64,000 nucleotides of DNA from Capnocytophaga stomatis (GTDB lineage Bacteria; Bacteroidota; Bacteroidia; Flavobacteriales; Flavobacteriaceae), in the NCBI RefSeq assembly GCF_002302635.1, contig NZ_CP022387.1, forward strand, positions 62,001 through 126,000, read 5' to 3'. A model generated the notes under the pieces. That model had not been told where the DNA came from. It worked only from the letters and a program-made list of their open reading frames with translations, and searched no databases. Within the stretch, counting starts at the first letter, position 1, and each line of letters starts with the position of its first letter. Below are positions 51,018 to 61,089 of the stretch, one piece after another. Both the position numbers and the translations under genes were made by a program.

Positions 51018-52433
51018 TTAAAAAAAGAATCTTTCTTTTTCTCCTTTTTCATTTAATAATTCTAATGAATTTCTTGAATTTGATGATAAATTTGACATTA
51101 TTGTCTTTAATTCATCAACATCTTTTATTGATTTTCCGTTTACGGAAAGTAACACTTTTCCTACAACTCCGATATTATTATATTCATAAAACTGAGAAGC
51201 TCCTGTAATTTTCACTCCCGATTTGGTTTTGAATTTTTTGTAATCATTTTCTGACAAATTTTTCACCTCCAAACCAAGGGCATTAACCACATATGTAGTG
51301 TTTTTCTTAAGCGTGATGCTTGTTGTTTTTTCTTTTCCTTCACGCACGTACAGAACTTTGAGTGCATCTCCGGGACGTTTGGAAGCAATGTATCCGCTAA
51401 GGTCAGAATATTTGTGAATACGCACATTATCAATTTGTTTGATAACATCTCCTTTTCTTATTCCGGCAGAAGCAGCTCCTGAATCCTCATCAACTGAATC
51501 TACATAAAAACCTTCTGTTTCTTTTATTTTGAGTTTTTCCGCATAACTTGAGTTTAGTTCCGTACCTCTTACTCCCAAAATTCCTTTTTGAACATTTCCA
51601 AACTCAATCAAATCTTCAACTACTTTTTTGGCTATATTACTCGGAACTGCAAAAGAATAACCAACATAAGTACCTGTTGTTGAAGTTATTGCAGTATTTA
51701 TTCCTATTAAATCTCCTTTCAAATTTACCAAAGCCCCACCGCTGTTTCCTCTGTTTACTGCGGCATCTGTTTGGATGAACGATTCCACCTTGTCGCTTGA
51801 GCGTTCGCTGATATTACGAGCTTTTGCACTGATAATCCCCGCAGTTACAGTCGAATTTAAATTAAACGGATTTCCAACAGCAAGCACCCACTCGCCTATT
51901 TGCGTATTATCCGAATCGGCAAAAGTAAGGAAAGGCAATTGCTCCTCCACATCAATTTTAAGTAAAGCAATATCCGATGAAACATCCGTTCCTACGAGCT
52001 TGGCCGCGTATGTTTTATTATTGTTTAAAGTTACTTCCAAACTTGTAGCACCAGCAATCACGTGATTATTTGTAACTATGTAACCATCAGGCGTTATGAT
52101 AACTCCTGAACCTGTACCGATTTCAGTTTGCCCTTGTCCTCCACCATTTCCGTAAAGCAAATCAAAAATGGACATTGCTCCACCTTGCACCTTCGCCACA
52201 TTTTTGATGTGAACCACGCTGTTTACCGTTTTGTTTGCTGCTTCAACAAAACTGTTTTCGTTAAATTCAAATTTTGTTCCTGCGACATAATTTGTCTGAA
52301 CAAAATTAGGTTTTCCCATTTCAGCGATAACTGATTGGTTTGTTTCTTTTTTGTCAAAAAATAATTTGTATCCTCCTAATGTCAGCATTCCTCCTAAAAA
52401 AGCTGCTGAAACTGCACTTACATAATTTTTCAT
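51018..52433 (-). CDS. DegP/DegQ-like periplasmic serine protease
   Basis: 471 aa from ATG 52433 (MKNYVSAVSAAFLGG). The upstream frame to 52526 is not conserved. An N-terminal anchor or signal segment is followed by the trypsin-like domain: catalytic His in YIVTNNHVIAGA, Asp in SSDIALLKIDVE and Ser in NRGNSGGALVNLKG. Two PDZ domains follow (about 280-370 and 385-470), the first with KGDVIKQIDNVRIH. It degrades or holds misfolded periplasmic proteins under stress. The gene has a terminator and no close partner. Confidence 0.9.
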   Translation of the reverse strand: MKNYVSAVSAAFLGGMLTLGGYKLFFDKKETNQSVIAEMGKPNFVQTNYVAGTKFEFNENSFVEAANKTVNSVVHIKNVAKVQGGAMSIFDLLYGNGGGQGQTEIGTGSGVIITPDGYIVTNNHVIAGATSLEVTLNNNKTYAAKLVGTDVSSDIALLKIDVEEQLPFLTFADSDNTQIGEWVLAVGNPFNLNSTVTAGIISAKARNISERSSDKVESFIQTDAAVNRGNSGGALVNLKGDLIGINTAITSTTGTYVGYSFAVPSNIAKKVVEDLIEFGNVQKGILGVRGTELNSSYAEKLKIKETEGFYVDSVDEDSGAASAGIRKGDVIKQIDNVRIHKYSDLSGYIASKRPGDALKVLYVREGKEKTTSITLKKNTTYVVNALGLEVKNLSENDYKKFKTKSGVKITGASQFYEYNNIGVVGKVLLSVNGKSIKDVDELKTIMSNLSSNSRNSLELLNEKGEKERFFF

Positions 52434-52595
52434 ACTGTTTTTCTTAAAATAGTTATACTTAATATATTTTTTTAACATACTCCTTTTATAATCAGCAATA
52501 ATTATGCCAAAAAAGAGAAAATTCACCTATAAAAAGAACATATTAAAAAATATTTTTTTGAGTATTTATGAATAAATTTTCTAATTCCGAAAAAA

Positions 52596-53297
52596 TTATT
52601 TTTCTAAGGATTCAATTATTGCTTTTTTCATCTGTGTGTGAACATAATCTTTCACTTCTGCGTATGAAATATCATATTTTCTGTCAATATTTTTCATTTC
52701 TTCAGGAAAAGGCGTTAATATTTTGTCATAATAGGCATCCAAACGCTCATTTGTTGGAAGTTGAAAGTCCAATTTAAACTGAAAACGGCGAAGTAAAGCG
52801 AAATCTATGAAATCAATATGATTTGTAGCACAAATAAGCACTCCATCTTTGGGAAAATAATCAAAAAGCTGGATAATCGTATTCACCAAACGACGCATTT
52901 CCCCCACATCGCGTTCATCATCGGTTCGGGTTTTTCCTATTTGGTCAAATTCATCTAAAAACAAAACCGCTTTTTCCCTTTGAGCTTTATCGAAAACCGC
53001 CTTCAAATTTTTAGATGTTTCCCCTATTCTTGAATTTACCAAATTACTCAGATTCAATATAAAAGAAGGTTTATTTAACACTTTTGCAATTGCTTTAGCT
53101 GTTGTTGTTTTCCCGCATCCCGAAGCTCCGTGAAACAAAATTTTATTATCAGGGTACAGCCCATATTTTGAAAGTTCCGCAAAGTACTTGTGCTCCTTAA
53201 TAACCTGATTTAAAGCCTTCTTATTTTCTTCAGATAAAAAAATCTCTTCAAAAGGAATAGATTCTCTATCTTGAATTACAAAATCTGTTGTAATCAT
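52596..53297 (-). CDS. Small stand-alone AAA ATPase
   Basis: 233 aa. A short N-terminal helical part (FEEIFLSEENKKALNQVIKE) leads to a single AAA domain: Walker A FHGASGCGKTTTAKAIA (about 54-70), Walker B AVLFLDEFDQIGKTR (about 109-123), sensor 1 LICATNHID and the arginine finger in ALLRRFQF. The end is a short helical lid with YDISYAEVKDYVHTQMK. Proteins of this size and order are sometimes partners of subtilase-type proteases in predicted defence pairs; no such protease is present here. It follows the ZIP transporter by 32 bp in the same direction. Confidence 0.8.
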   Translation of the reverse strand: MITTDFVIQDRESIPFEEIFLSEENKKALNQVIKEHKYFAELSKYGLYPDNKILFHGASGCGKTTTAKAIAKVLNKPSFILNLSNLVNSRIGETSKNLKAVFDKAQREKAVLFLDEFDQIGKTRTDDERDVGEMRRLVNTIIQLFDYFPKDGVLICATNHIDFIDFALLRRFQFKLDFQLPTNERLDAYYDKILTPFPEEMKNIDRKYDISYAEVKDYVHTQMKKAIIESLEK

Positions 53298-53329
53298 AAA
53301 TTTCTATTTGTACTAATTTTTCAAATTGA

Positions 53330-54148
53330 TTATCCTAACATCACATCCAATGACATCATTATCACAAACCCGATGAGAAACCCAATTGTGGATACATCCG
53401 TATTCTTATTTTGCTGTGACTCAGGGATTACCTCTTCAACAACCACGTAAATCATTGCTCCCGCAGCGAAAGATAACGCATAAGGCAAAATTGGCGTGAA
53501 AAACAATACAGCAACCGCCCCCAAAACTCCTGCAATAGGCTCAACCACAGCAGATAACTGTCCGTAAAAAAAACTTTTCCTTCGGCTTAATCCCATAGCA
53601 CGCAGAGGCATCGAAACCGCAATACCTTCAGGAAAGTTTTGCAATCCAATCCCAATTGCCAAAATCACCGCTCCCGCAATGGAAGCCTCAGGAACCCCGG
53701 CTGCAACACCACCAAAAAGAACACCTACTGCCAATCCTTCAGGAATGTTATGCAAGGTTATCGCCAAAATTAGTAAAGTGGTTTTCCTTAACCTTGATTT
53801 CACTCCCTCCGTTTGTTTGAAATTTGCGTGAAAATGAGGCAATAATTTGTCCAAAACAAAAAGGAAAAGAGCTCCCAACAAAAAACCAAAAATAGTTGGT
53901 GCTACCTTATAAAATCCCTCTCCTTCAGTCATTTCCATAGAAGGAATCAATAAACTCCAGATACTTGCCGCTACCATAACTCCTCCTGTGAACCCGAGCA
54001 TTCCGTCAAGAAAAGTTTTATTCATTTCCTTGAAAAAGAAAACTACTGAAGCTCCCAAAGCCGTTACAAACCAAGTAAATAACGTCGCACAGAGTGCCGC
54101 ATTTACAGGGTCAATACTCTCCAGATAAGCAATTACCGATTCAACCAT
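53330..54148 (-). CDS. ZIP-family divalent metal transporter
   Basis: 272 aa, about eight membrane segments. The ZIP signature lies in the fourth and fifth helices: LAITLHNIPEGLAVGVLFGG and IGIGLQNFPEGIAVSMPLRA, where the His, Asn, Pro and Glu residues bind the metal. The loop between helices 3 and 4 carries HFHANFKQTEG, a possible His-containing metal-binding loop. It imports zinc, iron or manganese. An 18-bp palindrome overlies the promoter upstream (54191-54208), suggesting metal-dependent repression. Confidence 0.9.
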   Translation of the reverse strand: MVESVIAYLESIDPVNAALCATLFTWFVTALGASVVFFFKEMNKTFLDGMLGFTGGVMVAASIWSLLIPSMEMTEGEGFYKVAPTIFGFLLGALFLFVLDKLLPHFHANFKQTEGVKSRLRKTTLLILAITLHNIPEGLAVGVLFGGVAAGVPEASIAGAVILAIGIGLQNFPEGIAVSMPLRAMGLSRRKSFFYGQLSAVVEPIAGVLGAVAVLFFTPILPYALSFAAGAMIYVVVEEVIPESQQNKNTDVSTIGFLIGFVIMMSLDVMLG

Positions 54149-54174
54149 AAATTAAAATCTAAAATTATTGAGTG

Positions 54175-54208
54175 CAAAAATAACGATTTATTTTAGATTA
54201 ATCTAAAA
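54175..54208 (-). promoter_or_regulatory. Promoter box and perfect palindrome operator upstream of ZIP gene
   Basis: TATTTTTG (54182-54175, minus strand) fits the -7 box. Just upstream, at 54191-54208, lies TTTTAGATTAATCTAAAA, an exact 18-bp palindrome in the promoter spacer, with an extra half-site AATCTAAAA at 54156-54164. The shape resembles DtxR/MntR-type metalloregulator sites. A bound repressor would block the polymerase. Confidence 0.55.
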
Positions 54209-54256
54209 ATATTTTTAACACCACAATAATATTATTTAGATTCATTTTACGAACCC

Positions 54257-56347
54257 TTATTTATTCAAGTAATATTCATACATTGCTTCTTGTGACCTAA
54301 CCTTAGGGTTGTTGTTACTTCGATACGCATTATCTTGTTTTTCTGAAATAATTCTTGCTTTCACATTATCCGACCAGCCAATTTCAAAGGTATCAATCAA
54401 TTCTTTTTTGATATTAGAATCATAAATCGGGCAACCCACTTCAACTCGGTAAGATATGTTTCTTGTCATAAAATCCGCAGAAGAAATGTAAACCTTTGGA
54501 TTTCCGTTATTTCCGAAAATAAACAAACGAGGATGTTCTAAAAACTTATCCACAATGCTGATGACTTCAATATTTTCGCTCATTCCTTCCACTCCCGGAA
54601 TCAAACAACAAATGCCTCGCACAATCATTTGAATTTTAACTCCTGCTCTGCTGGCTTCGTAGAGTTTGTCTATCATCTTATAGCTTGTTAAGCTATTCAT
54701 TTTCAGCTTTATATATGCTTCTTTACCTAACTTGGCATTTTCTATTTCCTTGTCAATGAGTTTCATCAACATTTTTTTCGTATAATGAGGCGAAACTATC
54801 AAGTGTTTATAACGCTGAATTACATAACTCGTTTCCAAGAAGTTAAATACTTTATTTACTTCTTTTAGAATATCCTGATTCGCCGTAAATAGGGTGTAAT
54901 CCGTATAGATTCTCGCAGTTGATTCATTAAAATTTCCCGTGCTGATGAAGCCATAACGCTTAATTTCCTTGCCTTCTTCACGTTCAATAACACATATTTT
55001 ACTGTGCACTTTTAGCCCGCGAACGCCAAAAATGAGCTTCACTCCTTCCGCTTTCAAAAGTTCTGCGTATTTTATGTTTGATTCCTCATCAAAACGTGCC
55101 TGAAGCTCAATTTGTACGGTTACTTTCTTTCCGTTTTTTACTGCATTTATCAGAGAATTAACCACTTGCGAATTCTTTGCCAAACGATAAATCGTGATTT
55201 TAACCGCTTTTACTTTCGGGTCTAACGCCGCTTCACGCAAAAACCAAACAATGTTGGAAAATGTGTGATAAGGAGTAAATTGCAAATAATCTTTTTCAGC
55301 TATTTTTTGGAGAAGGCTTCCTCCCGTAGCAAGTCCCTTAACCGGAAGTGGCTGAATGGGTTCATAGGTCAAATCACGACGCCCCATACTCGGAAAATTC
55401 ATATAATCACGGCGATTGTGGTATCTTCCTCCTGGTATAATACTATCTGTTTCAACAATTTCCATTTTTTCAAACAAAAATTGTAACGTATCTTTTCCTA
55501 TTTCCTTGTCGTACACTAATCGTACGGGTTCTCCGCTACGTCTGCCTTCCACACTTGAGGATATCTTCTCCACAAAACTTTTGCTCAAATCGTCATCAAT
55601 ATCAAGTTCCGCATCGCGAGTAATTTTTATCATATGAGCAGTAAGAGACTCATAATCAAATATATTAAAAATACGATGCATACAAAAACGAATGATATCA
55701 TCTATCATTATTATATAATGCTTATTGCCTACTTGCGGAAGCTCAACAAAACGGTCTAACGTTGTAGGAAGCTCAATAAGAGCGTATTGTATTTTTTCTT
55801 TATACGCTTTTGATGAGAAAAACTTTTGCACTCCTTTTGTTTTTGTTTCCTCCTTGAGTGTCATTTTTATTGCCAAATATGCCACATCGTCTTTCAGCTG
55901 CGGAAAAGCCTCCAAATCATTTAAAATAATCGTGAATAATGCGGGGCGAACTTTTGCCAAAAAATATGTGTTTACAAACTGCTCGTGCTCAGGAAGTAAT
56001 GTATTTTCGTTTACAATGAAAATATTTTCCTTTTCAAGTTCTTTTGTTACGGAATTAATTATCCTTAGGCTTTCCTCCTGTAATTCAATTACTTCCTTTG
56101 TTATTTCCTCGAGTAATTCTTTAGCGTGTACACCAAGCTCATCGTGTGCGTGATCATTCATCGCCACACGTTTCACTGTTGCATAACGCACTTTAAAAAA
56201 CTCATCTAAATTATTGGAAAAGATACCTGCAAAACGCAATCTTTCCAATAACGGAACGTTTTTGTCTGCTGCTTCTTGAAGAACTCGAGCATTGAATTTC
56301 AGCCAACTAAGTTCTCTATTGATATATTTATTTTTATCTTTTGCCAT
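54257..56347 (-). CDS. ppk1: Polyphosphate kinase 1
   Basis: 696 aa from ATG 56347 (MAKDKNKYINRELSW); the frame goes on to 56482, but the upstream part is hydrophobic and not homologous, and a TATCTTTA box at 56374-56381 argues for the shorter form. The N-terminal domain begins YINRELSWLKFNARVLQEA. The phosphohistidine sites are in KVHSKICVIEREEG (catalytic His) and the second His near LEHPRLFIFGNNG, with GFISTGNFNESTARIYTDYT between. It makes long polyphosphate from ATP reversibly. PPK2 at 37486 covers the reverse use. Confidence 0.9.
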   Translation of the reverse strand: MAKDKNKYINRELSWLKFNARVLQEAADKNVPLLERLRFAGIFSNNLDEFFKVRYATVKRVAMNDHAHDELGVHAKELLEEITKEVIELQEESLRIINSVTKELEKENIFIVNENTLLPEHEQFVNTYFLAKVRPALFTIILNDLEAFPQLKDDVAYLAIKMTLKEETKTKGVQKFFSSKAYKEKIQYALIELPTTLDRFVELPQVGNKHYIIMIDDIIRFCMHRIFNIFDYESLTAHMIKITRDAELDIDDDLSKSFVEKISSSVEGRRSGEPVRLVYDKEIGKDTLQFLFEKMEIVETDSIIPGGRYHNRRDYMNFPSMGRRDLTYEPIQPLPVKGLATGGSLLQKIAEKDYLQFTPYHTFSNIVWFLREAALDPKVKAVKITIYRLAKNSQVVNSLINAVKNGKKVTVQIELQARFDEESNIKYAELLKAEGVKLIFGVRGLKVHSKICVIEREEGKEIKRYGFISTGNFNESTARIYTDYTLFTANQDILKEVNKVFNFLETSYVIQRYKHLIVSPHYTKKMLMKLIDKEIENAKLGKEAYIKLKMNSLTSYKMIDKLYEASRAGVKIQMIVRGICCLIPGVEGMSENIEVISIVDKFLEHPRLFIFGNNGNPKVYISSADFMTRNISYRVEVGCPIYDSNIKKELIDTFEIGWSDNVKARIISEKQDNAYRSNNNPKVRSQEAMYEYYLNK

Positions 56348-56749
56348 TTTTAATTCATTTAGAAAAATCCGTGTAAAGATATAATTTTTTTTTGATAAGA
56401 ACAAAAAACAAAATGTAGAATGTAACATTACACAATCCTTTGATAATGTGATAATAACAATTAATACGTTAATCAAATACAAAACATTGATTTTTTTGTT
56501 TTTAATTCAAGAAGAAAAACTTTTCTCCAAATAAATTTGATTTTCCCTAAATAAAACATTTAAAATTCATTTTTTTGAAAAAATATTTGCTTTTTATCTA
56601 TATATATTGTAATATTGCACCGACTTTTCAGTTCCTTCTATTAAAAACATTCTCTAAACATTTCTTAATAAAGGAAATATCTATCTCAACGACATTCTAA
56701 AAACTGGAAAAAATCATCATTTTTTTATTTTAATAACAAAAAATTACCA
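56348..56749. other. Divergent intergenic region of about 400 bp between ppk1 and rho
   Basis: No coding frame. It holds the ppk1 box TATCTTTA (56374-56381, minus) and the rho promoter at 56586-56617. The rho leader would be about 126 nt, which is long for this genome and may be regulated by Rho itself; I see no strong hairpin in it. Confidence 0.6.
56586..56617 (+). promoter_or_regulatory. Promoter of rho
   Basis: TTTG (56586-56589), a 20-nt spacer and TAATATTG (56610-56617, a near match to TAnnTTTG) lie upstream of a leader of about 126 nt. Confidence 0.5.
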
Positions 56750-58507
56750 ATGTTTGACATTACTGATTTAAAATCTATGAAGCTTCCTGAATTACAGGAA
56801 ATAGCTCAGGAGATGAAGGTTCCTAAATTTCGTAGCTTTAACAAAAGCGACTTAATTTACCAAATACTTGATTTTCAAGCATCAAACCCTCCATTACCTA
56901 AAAAACAACAAAACGAAAAGGAAACTGCTGAAGAAAAGGTAAATCCTGCAAAAAATCAAAATAAAAAGAAACACGCAACGCCCAAAGTAGCTTCTGAAAA
57001 CAACAAAACCGAACAAGTTGAACAGACTGAAAAAGAAACTATTATTACTGAAGAAAAAAAACAGGAGCCAACTAAAAATCAAAACGTAAAAAAGAAAAAT
57101 ACTCCTGTCACAACCAAAGAAAATAAAAAAACAGAAGCCAGAGAAGTTTCCTCACAAGATTCCAACGAAGGAAGCAAAGAATCGAAGCAATTCAAAAAGC
57201 AACAAAACTTCCAGAAAAAAAACAACCAACAAAACACTCAGAATCAACAAAATAACCAAAACAACAAATCCAATTTCAATAAAAACGGAAATGGGAATGG
57301 AAACGGAAATAACCAAAACCACTCGAACAACAATCATTCTGAAAACTTTGATAAGGAGAAAAAAAATCGTTATCGTTCCCCTGAGTTTGAATTCGACGGA
57401 ATTGTAGAATGTGAAGGTGTTTTGGATATAATGCAAGATGGTTACGGCTTTCTTCGTTCTTCTGATTATAACTACTTAGCCTCGCCTGATGATATTTACG
57501 TTTCACAATCACAAATCCGCCTTTTCGGGTTGCAAACAGGTGATACTGTGCTGGGTGCGGTTCGTCCTCCAAAAGAAGGAGAAAAATATTTTCCACTGCT
57601 TAAAGTGCTTAAAATAAATGGTCTTGACCCTCAAATTGTGCGTGATCGCGTTTCTTTTGAACACTTAACGCCTCTTTTCCCTGATGAAAAATTCAAATTG
57701 GCAGAAAAAGGAAGTACCATTTCTACTCGAATTATTGACTTGTTTTCTCCTATAGGAAAAGGGCAACGCGGAATGATTGTAGCTCAACCTAAAACAGGTA
57801 AAACAATGTTACTCAAAGACATAGCAAATGCTATTTCGAAAAATCATCCTGAAGTTTATTTGATGGTTTTGCTTATTGACGAGCGTCCTGAGGAAGTGAC
57901 TGATATGCAACGAAGTGTGAAAGGTGAAATCATTGCTTCTACTTTTGACAAAGAAGCTTCGGAACACGTACGAATTGCTAATATCGTATTGGAAAAAGCG
58001 AAACGGCTTGTTGAATGCGGACACGATGTGGTGATTCTTTTGGATTCTATCACACGATTGGCACGAGCTTACAATACTGTTCAACCTGCTTCAGGTAAGG
58101 TACTTACGGGAGGAGTTGATGCCAACGCACTTCACAAGCCCAAACGATTTTTCGGTGCAGCTCGGAATATCGAAAACGGAGGTTCTCTTTCAATTATAGC
58201 GACAGCTCTCACAGAAACCGGTTCGAAAATGGACGAAGTTATCTTTGAAGAATTCAAAGGAACAGGAAATATGGAACTGCAGTTGGATAGACGCATCGCA
58301 AACCGCCGTATTTTCCCTGCTATCGACCTTGTTTCATCTTCAACACGTCGTGATGATTTACTGCTTGATGAGAAAACATTGCAACGCACTTGGATTTTGC
58401 GTAAATACTTGGCAGATATGAATCCTGTGGAAGCTATGGAATTTATGGAAACCCAAATGAAACAAACCCGAAATAATGAGGAATTTCTCATCACGATGAA
58501 CAATTAG
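56750..58507 (+). CDS. rho: Transcription termination factor Rho with long disordered insert
   Basis: 585 aa, about 165 longer than E. coli Rho. Residues 1-42 are the N-terminal helical Rho_N domain ([18 protein letters not shown]). From about 45 to 207 there is a polar, lysine- then Asn/Gln-rich stretch with long N/Q runs (about 150-200). The RNA-binding cold-shock-like domain follows ([20 protein letters not shown]). The ATPase has the P-loop [13 protein letters not shown], Walker [18 protein letters not shown] and the Q/R loops ([20 protein letters not shown]). It ends RNA synthesis and is required for 3' end formation. The insert is probably a disordered, self-associating region. Confidence 0.95.
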   Translation: MFDITDLKSMKLPELQEIAQEMKVPKFRSFNKSDLIYQILDFQASNPPLPKKQQNEKETAEEKVNPAKNQNKKKHATPKVASENNKTEQVEQTEKETIITEEKKQEPTKNQNVKKKNTPVTTKENKKTEAREVSSQDSNEGSKESKQFKKQQNFQKKNNQQNTQNQQNNQNNKSNFNKNGNGNGNGNNQNHSNNNHSENFDKEKKNRYRSPEFEFDGIVECEGVLDIMQDGYGFLRSSDYNYLASPDDIYVSQSQIRLFGLQTGDTVLGAVRPPKEGEKYFPLLKVLKINGLDPQIVRDRVSFEHLTPLFPDEKFKLAEKGSTISTRIIDLFSPIGKGQRGMIVAQPKTGKTMLLKDIANAISKNHPEVYLMVLLIDERPEEVTDMQRSVKGEIIASTFDKEASEHVRIANIVLEKAKRLVECGHDVVILLDSITRLARAYNTVQPASGKVLTGGVDANALHKPKRFFGAARNIENGGSLSIIATALTETGSKMDEVIFEEFKGTGNMELQLDRRIANRRIFPAIDLVSSSTRRDDLLLDEKTLQRTWILRKYLADMNPVEAMEFMETQMKQTRNNEEFLITMNN

Positions 58508-58521
58508 ATTTTCCAAAATAC

Positions 58522-58557
58522 AAAAAAAGCTATTTCCTCTCAGAAATAGCTTTTTTT
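58522..58557. terminator. Bidirectional terminator between rho and parE
   Basis: A 15-bp perfect stem (58522-58536/58543-58557) with T tracts on both sides serves both converging genes. Confidence 0.85.
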
Positions 58558-58577
58558 TATTTTCAAAATAGATGAAA

Positions 58578-60434
58578 TTAATTCTCTTCAACCATATCTA
58601 ATTCCACACGGAGGTTATTTATGATGAATTCCTGACGATCGGGCGTGTTTTTACCCATATAAAACTCTAAAAGTTGATCTGTATGAATAGTTTTGTCCAT
58701 CATTACAGGCTCTAAACGCATATCTTCACCAATAAAATGCTTAAACTCATCGGGTGAAATCTCTCCTAATCCTTTAAATCGAGTAATTTCAGGCTTTCCT
58801 TTTAGTTTTTTGATTGCATTTTGCTTTTCCTCTTCGCTATAACAATAAATTGTTTGTTGCTTATCGCGTACTCGAAAAAGAGGCGTTTGCAAAATATATA
58901 CGTGTCCTTCTTTTATCAATTCCGGGAAAAATTGCAGAAAGAAAGTAATTAAAAGCAAACGAATGTGCATTCCGTCCACATCGGCATCCGTTGCAATGAC
59001 GATATTATTGTATCTCAAATCGGAAATGGATTCTTCTATATTTAGTGCAGCCTGCAACAAATTGAATTCTTCGTTTTCGTAAACAATTTTTTTCGTCATT
59101 CCGAAGGTATTGAGTGGCTTTCCTTTAAGACTAAAAACTGCCTGCGTTTCTACATCGCGTGACTTGGTAATAGAACCCGAAGCTGAATCTCCCTCGGTTA
59201 TGAAAAGAGTAGTTTCCAAATTTCGTTCTTTTTTGGTGTCCGTTAAGTGAATGCGACAATCACGAAGTTTTTTGTTATGTAAACTAACTTTTTTTGCCGT
59301 TTCCCTCGCCGATTTTCTAATTCCTGCCAACTCCTTGCGTTCGCGTTCTGCCTGTTCAATTTTCTTTTTTATTTCATCGGCAACAGCCAAATTTTTATGA
59401 AGAAAATCATCCAAATGTTTACCAATAAATTCATTGATGTAAGAGCGTATCGACGGCATTCCCTCACCCATTTCCACTGAACCCAATTTGGTTTTTGTCT
59501 GACTTTCAAAAACGGGCTCCACCACTTTGATTGATATTCCTCCAATAATTGACTTGCGGATATCCGCAGCGTCGTACGATTTATTGAAAAAATCCCGAAT
59601 GGTTTTCACGTAAGCTTCTCTGAAAGCCAACAAATGCGTTCCACCTTGAGTAGTATTTTGACCATTTGCAAAAGAGTAATATTCCTCACTGTATTGCGTT
59701 CGGCTGTGCGTTACCGCTACCTCAATATCAGGTCCTTTTAAATGAATAATGGGATAAAGAAAATCTTCTTCGTTATTATTTTCTGTCAACAAATCTTTTA
59801 ATCCATTTTCAGAATAATATTTCTCACCGTTGTAATGTATTGTAAGTCCCGTATTCAGATAAACGTAGTTTTTTAACATCCGTTCGATGTACTCTTTTCT
59901 GAACTTGTAATTTTTAAAAATACTTTCATCAGGAATAAAAACCACGGTTGTTCCTCTTCGTTTAGAAGATTCCTCAATGGGAGATTCTTCTTGCAAAATA
60001 CCTTTTTCAAATGTGGCGGACTTTGATTTATTGTCTCGTATGGATTCTACCCTAAAGTAAGCTGACAAAGCGTTCACAGCTTTCGTTCCCACACCATTTA
60101 GTCCCACCGATTTTTTAAACGCCTGAGAATCATATTTCCCGCCAGTGTTCATTTTGGAAACCGCATCAATCATCTTTCCTAAAGGAATTCCCCGTCCGTA
60201 ATCTCGTACCTCTACCCGATTATCCGTAATTTTAACCTCAATGGATTTTCCTGCACCCATAACAAACTCATCAATACAGTTATCCAAAATTTCTTTCAAG
60301 AGGATGTAAATTCCGTCATCTGGAGAAGAACCGTCACCAAGCTTCCCGATATACATTCCTGGTCGCATACGAACGTGTTCTATAGGGTCTAACGACCTGA
60401 TATCATCCTCAGTATATTGTTGTATATTTTCCAT
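58578..60434 (-). CDS. parE: DNA topoisomerase IV subunit B (ParE)
   Basis: 618 aa from ATG 60434 ([11 protein letters not shown]). The GHKL ATPase has [24 protein letters not shown] (Asn-binding box), [10 protein letters not shown] and [12 protein letters not shown]. The TOPRIM domain has [12 protein letters not shown] (catalytic Glu) and [13 protein letters not shown] (DxD). The C-terminal signature KRFKGLGE-like piece is [19 protein letters not shown]. ParE fits better than GyrB because of length and the Bacteroidota-type head. The usual parC partner is not adjacent. A TATCTTCG box lies at 60459-60466. Confidence 0.85.
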   Translation of the reverse strand: MENIQQYTEDDIRSLDPIEHVRMRPGMYIGKLGDGSSPDDGIYILLKEILDNCIDEFVMGAGKSIEVKITDNRVEVRDYGRGIPLGKMIDAVSKMNTGGKYDSQAFKKSVGLNGVGTKAVNALSAYFRVESIRDNKSKSATFEKGILQEESPIEESSKRRGTTVVFIPDESIFKNYKFRKEYIERMLKNYVYLNTGLTIHYNGEKYYSENGLKDLLTENNNEEDFLYPIIHLKGPDIEVAVTHSRTQYSEEYYSFANGQNTTQGGTHLLAFREAYVKTIRDFFNKSYDAADIRKSIIGGISIKVVEPVFESQTKTKLGSVEMGEGMPSIRSYINEFIGKHLDDFLHKNLAVADEIKKKIEQAERERKELAGIRKSARETAKKVSLHNKKLRDCRIHLTDTKKERNLETTLFITEGDSASGSITKSRDVETQAVFSLKGKPLNTFGMTKKIVYENEEFNLLQAALNIEESISDLRYNNIVIATDADVDGMHIRLLLITFFLQFFPELIKEGHVYILQTPLFRVRDKQQTIYCYSEEEKQNAIKKLKGKPEITRFKGLGEISPDEFKHFIGEDMRLEPVMMDKTIHTDQLLEFYMGKNTPDRQEFIINNLRVELDMVEEN

Positions 60435-60458
60435 AGTTTTAACTTTTTGAAATCCGTG

Positions 60459-60466
60459 CGAAGATA
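60459..60466 (-). promoter_or_regulatory. Variant -7 box (TATCTTCG) of parE
   Basis: Minus strand TATCTTCG is a TAnnTTTG variant, followed by CACGGA as at the DUF4369 promoter. It lies about 25 nt before ATG 60434. The -33 element is unclear. Confidence 0.4.
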
Positions 60467-60505
60467 CTAATTTTTGAAAAGAAAAAATATCCTCCACTGA
60501 AAAAT

Positions 60506-60991
60506 TTATTTATTTTCAATCTGCTTTTTTATATCTAATAAAGATTTAAAAAGCTTTCCGTCAGACACTTGAGCTCCTTGACGAATTAAATTAAATATTT
60601 CCAATTTACGGTCTTCTTCCAATTTTTTTTTCCCCGTATAAAGCTGAACTTTATCAGAATGTATGTTATTTTCAAGCCAGTGAAATCCTTCCGAAGTTGT
60701 TAAATCAACAGTTTTGTTTGAAATTAAAACGGAAATCATTTGAGCATCATTCTCTCCAAAATAGAAACAATTAACAGACTCACTATCAATTCTTTCTAAA
60801 AATTTAACTTTTTCCAAACTCTTTTCCCAAACCAAATCGCTGAAGATATCAATTTCTTCCTCTGCTATGTGTGGTTTTTCTCTTTTTATGATTTCCCATT
60901 CATCGGAAGTAATTTGTTGTGAAGCCAAAAAACGAGCAAAATCGTGATGGAGTTCTTCCAGCTGTTCTTTGGTTAAACGTGTGTATTTCAT
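60506..60991 (-). CDS. DUF6495 family protein
   Basis: 161 aa cytoplasmic protein, not characterised. It begins [20 protein letters not shown] and continues with [38 protein letters not shown] and [20 protein letters not shown]. The Bacteroidota family DUF6495 fits by head sequence and length. It lies between DUF2007 and parE in the same direction and may be co-transcribed; the parE box in the 71-bp gap suggests separate control as well. No function can be given. Confidence 0.75.
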   Translation of the reverse strand: MKYTRLTKEQLEELHHDFARFLASQQITSDEWEIIKREKPHIAEEEIDIFSDLVWEKSLEKVKFLERIDSESVNCFYFGENDAQMISVLISNKTVDLTTSEGFHWLENNIHSDKVQLYTGKKKLEEDRKLEIFNLIRQGAQVSDGKLFKSLLDIKKQIENK

Positions 60992-61089
60992 TTATTTACA
61001 AAAATTAAAAGTTGAGAGTTAAAATGCTTTTACGCCCTAATTCTCAACTGTTAAACATATTTTTCTTTTGATAGAAACGAAAAGAAGAA

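Noticed and set aside
52434-52526. 31-residue upstream extension of the Deg protease
   Set aside because: The basic, aromatic extension is not typical; the signal-like segment begins at ATG 52433.
56348-56482. N-terminal extension of PPK1 with a hydrophobic segment
   Set aside because: It is not conserved in PPK1, and a promoter-like box lies inside it; ATG 56347 gives the normal head.
57152-57436. Antisense open frames over the low-complexity part of rho and similar long antisense frames in other genes
   Set aside because: They mirror the biased composition of the real gene and show no family features.
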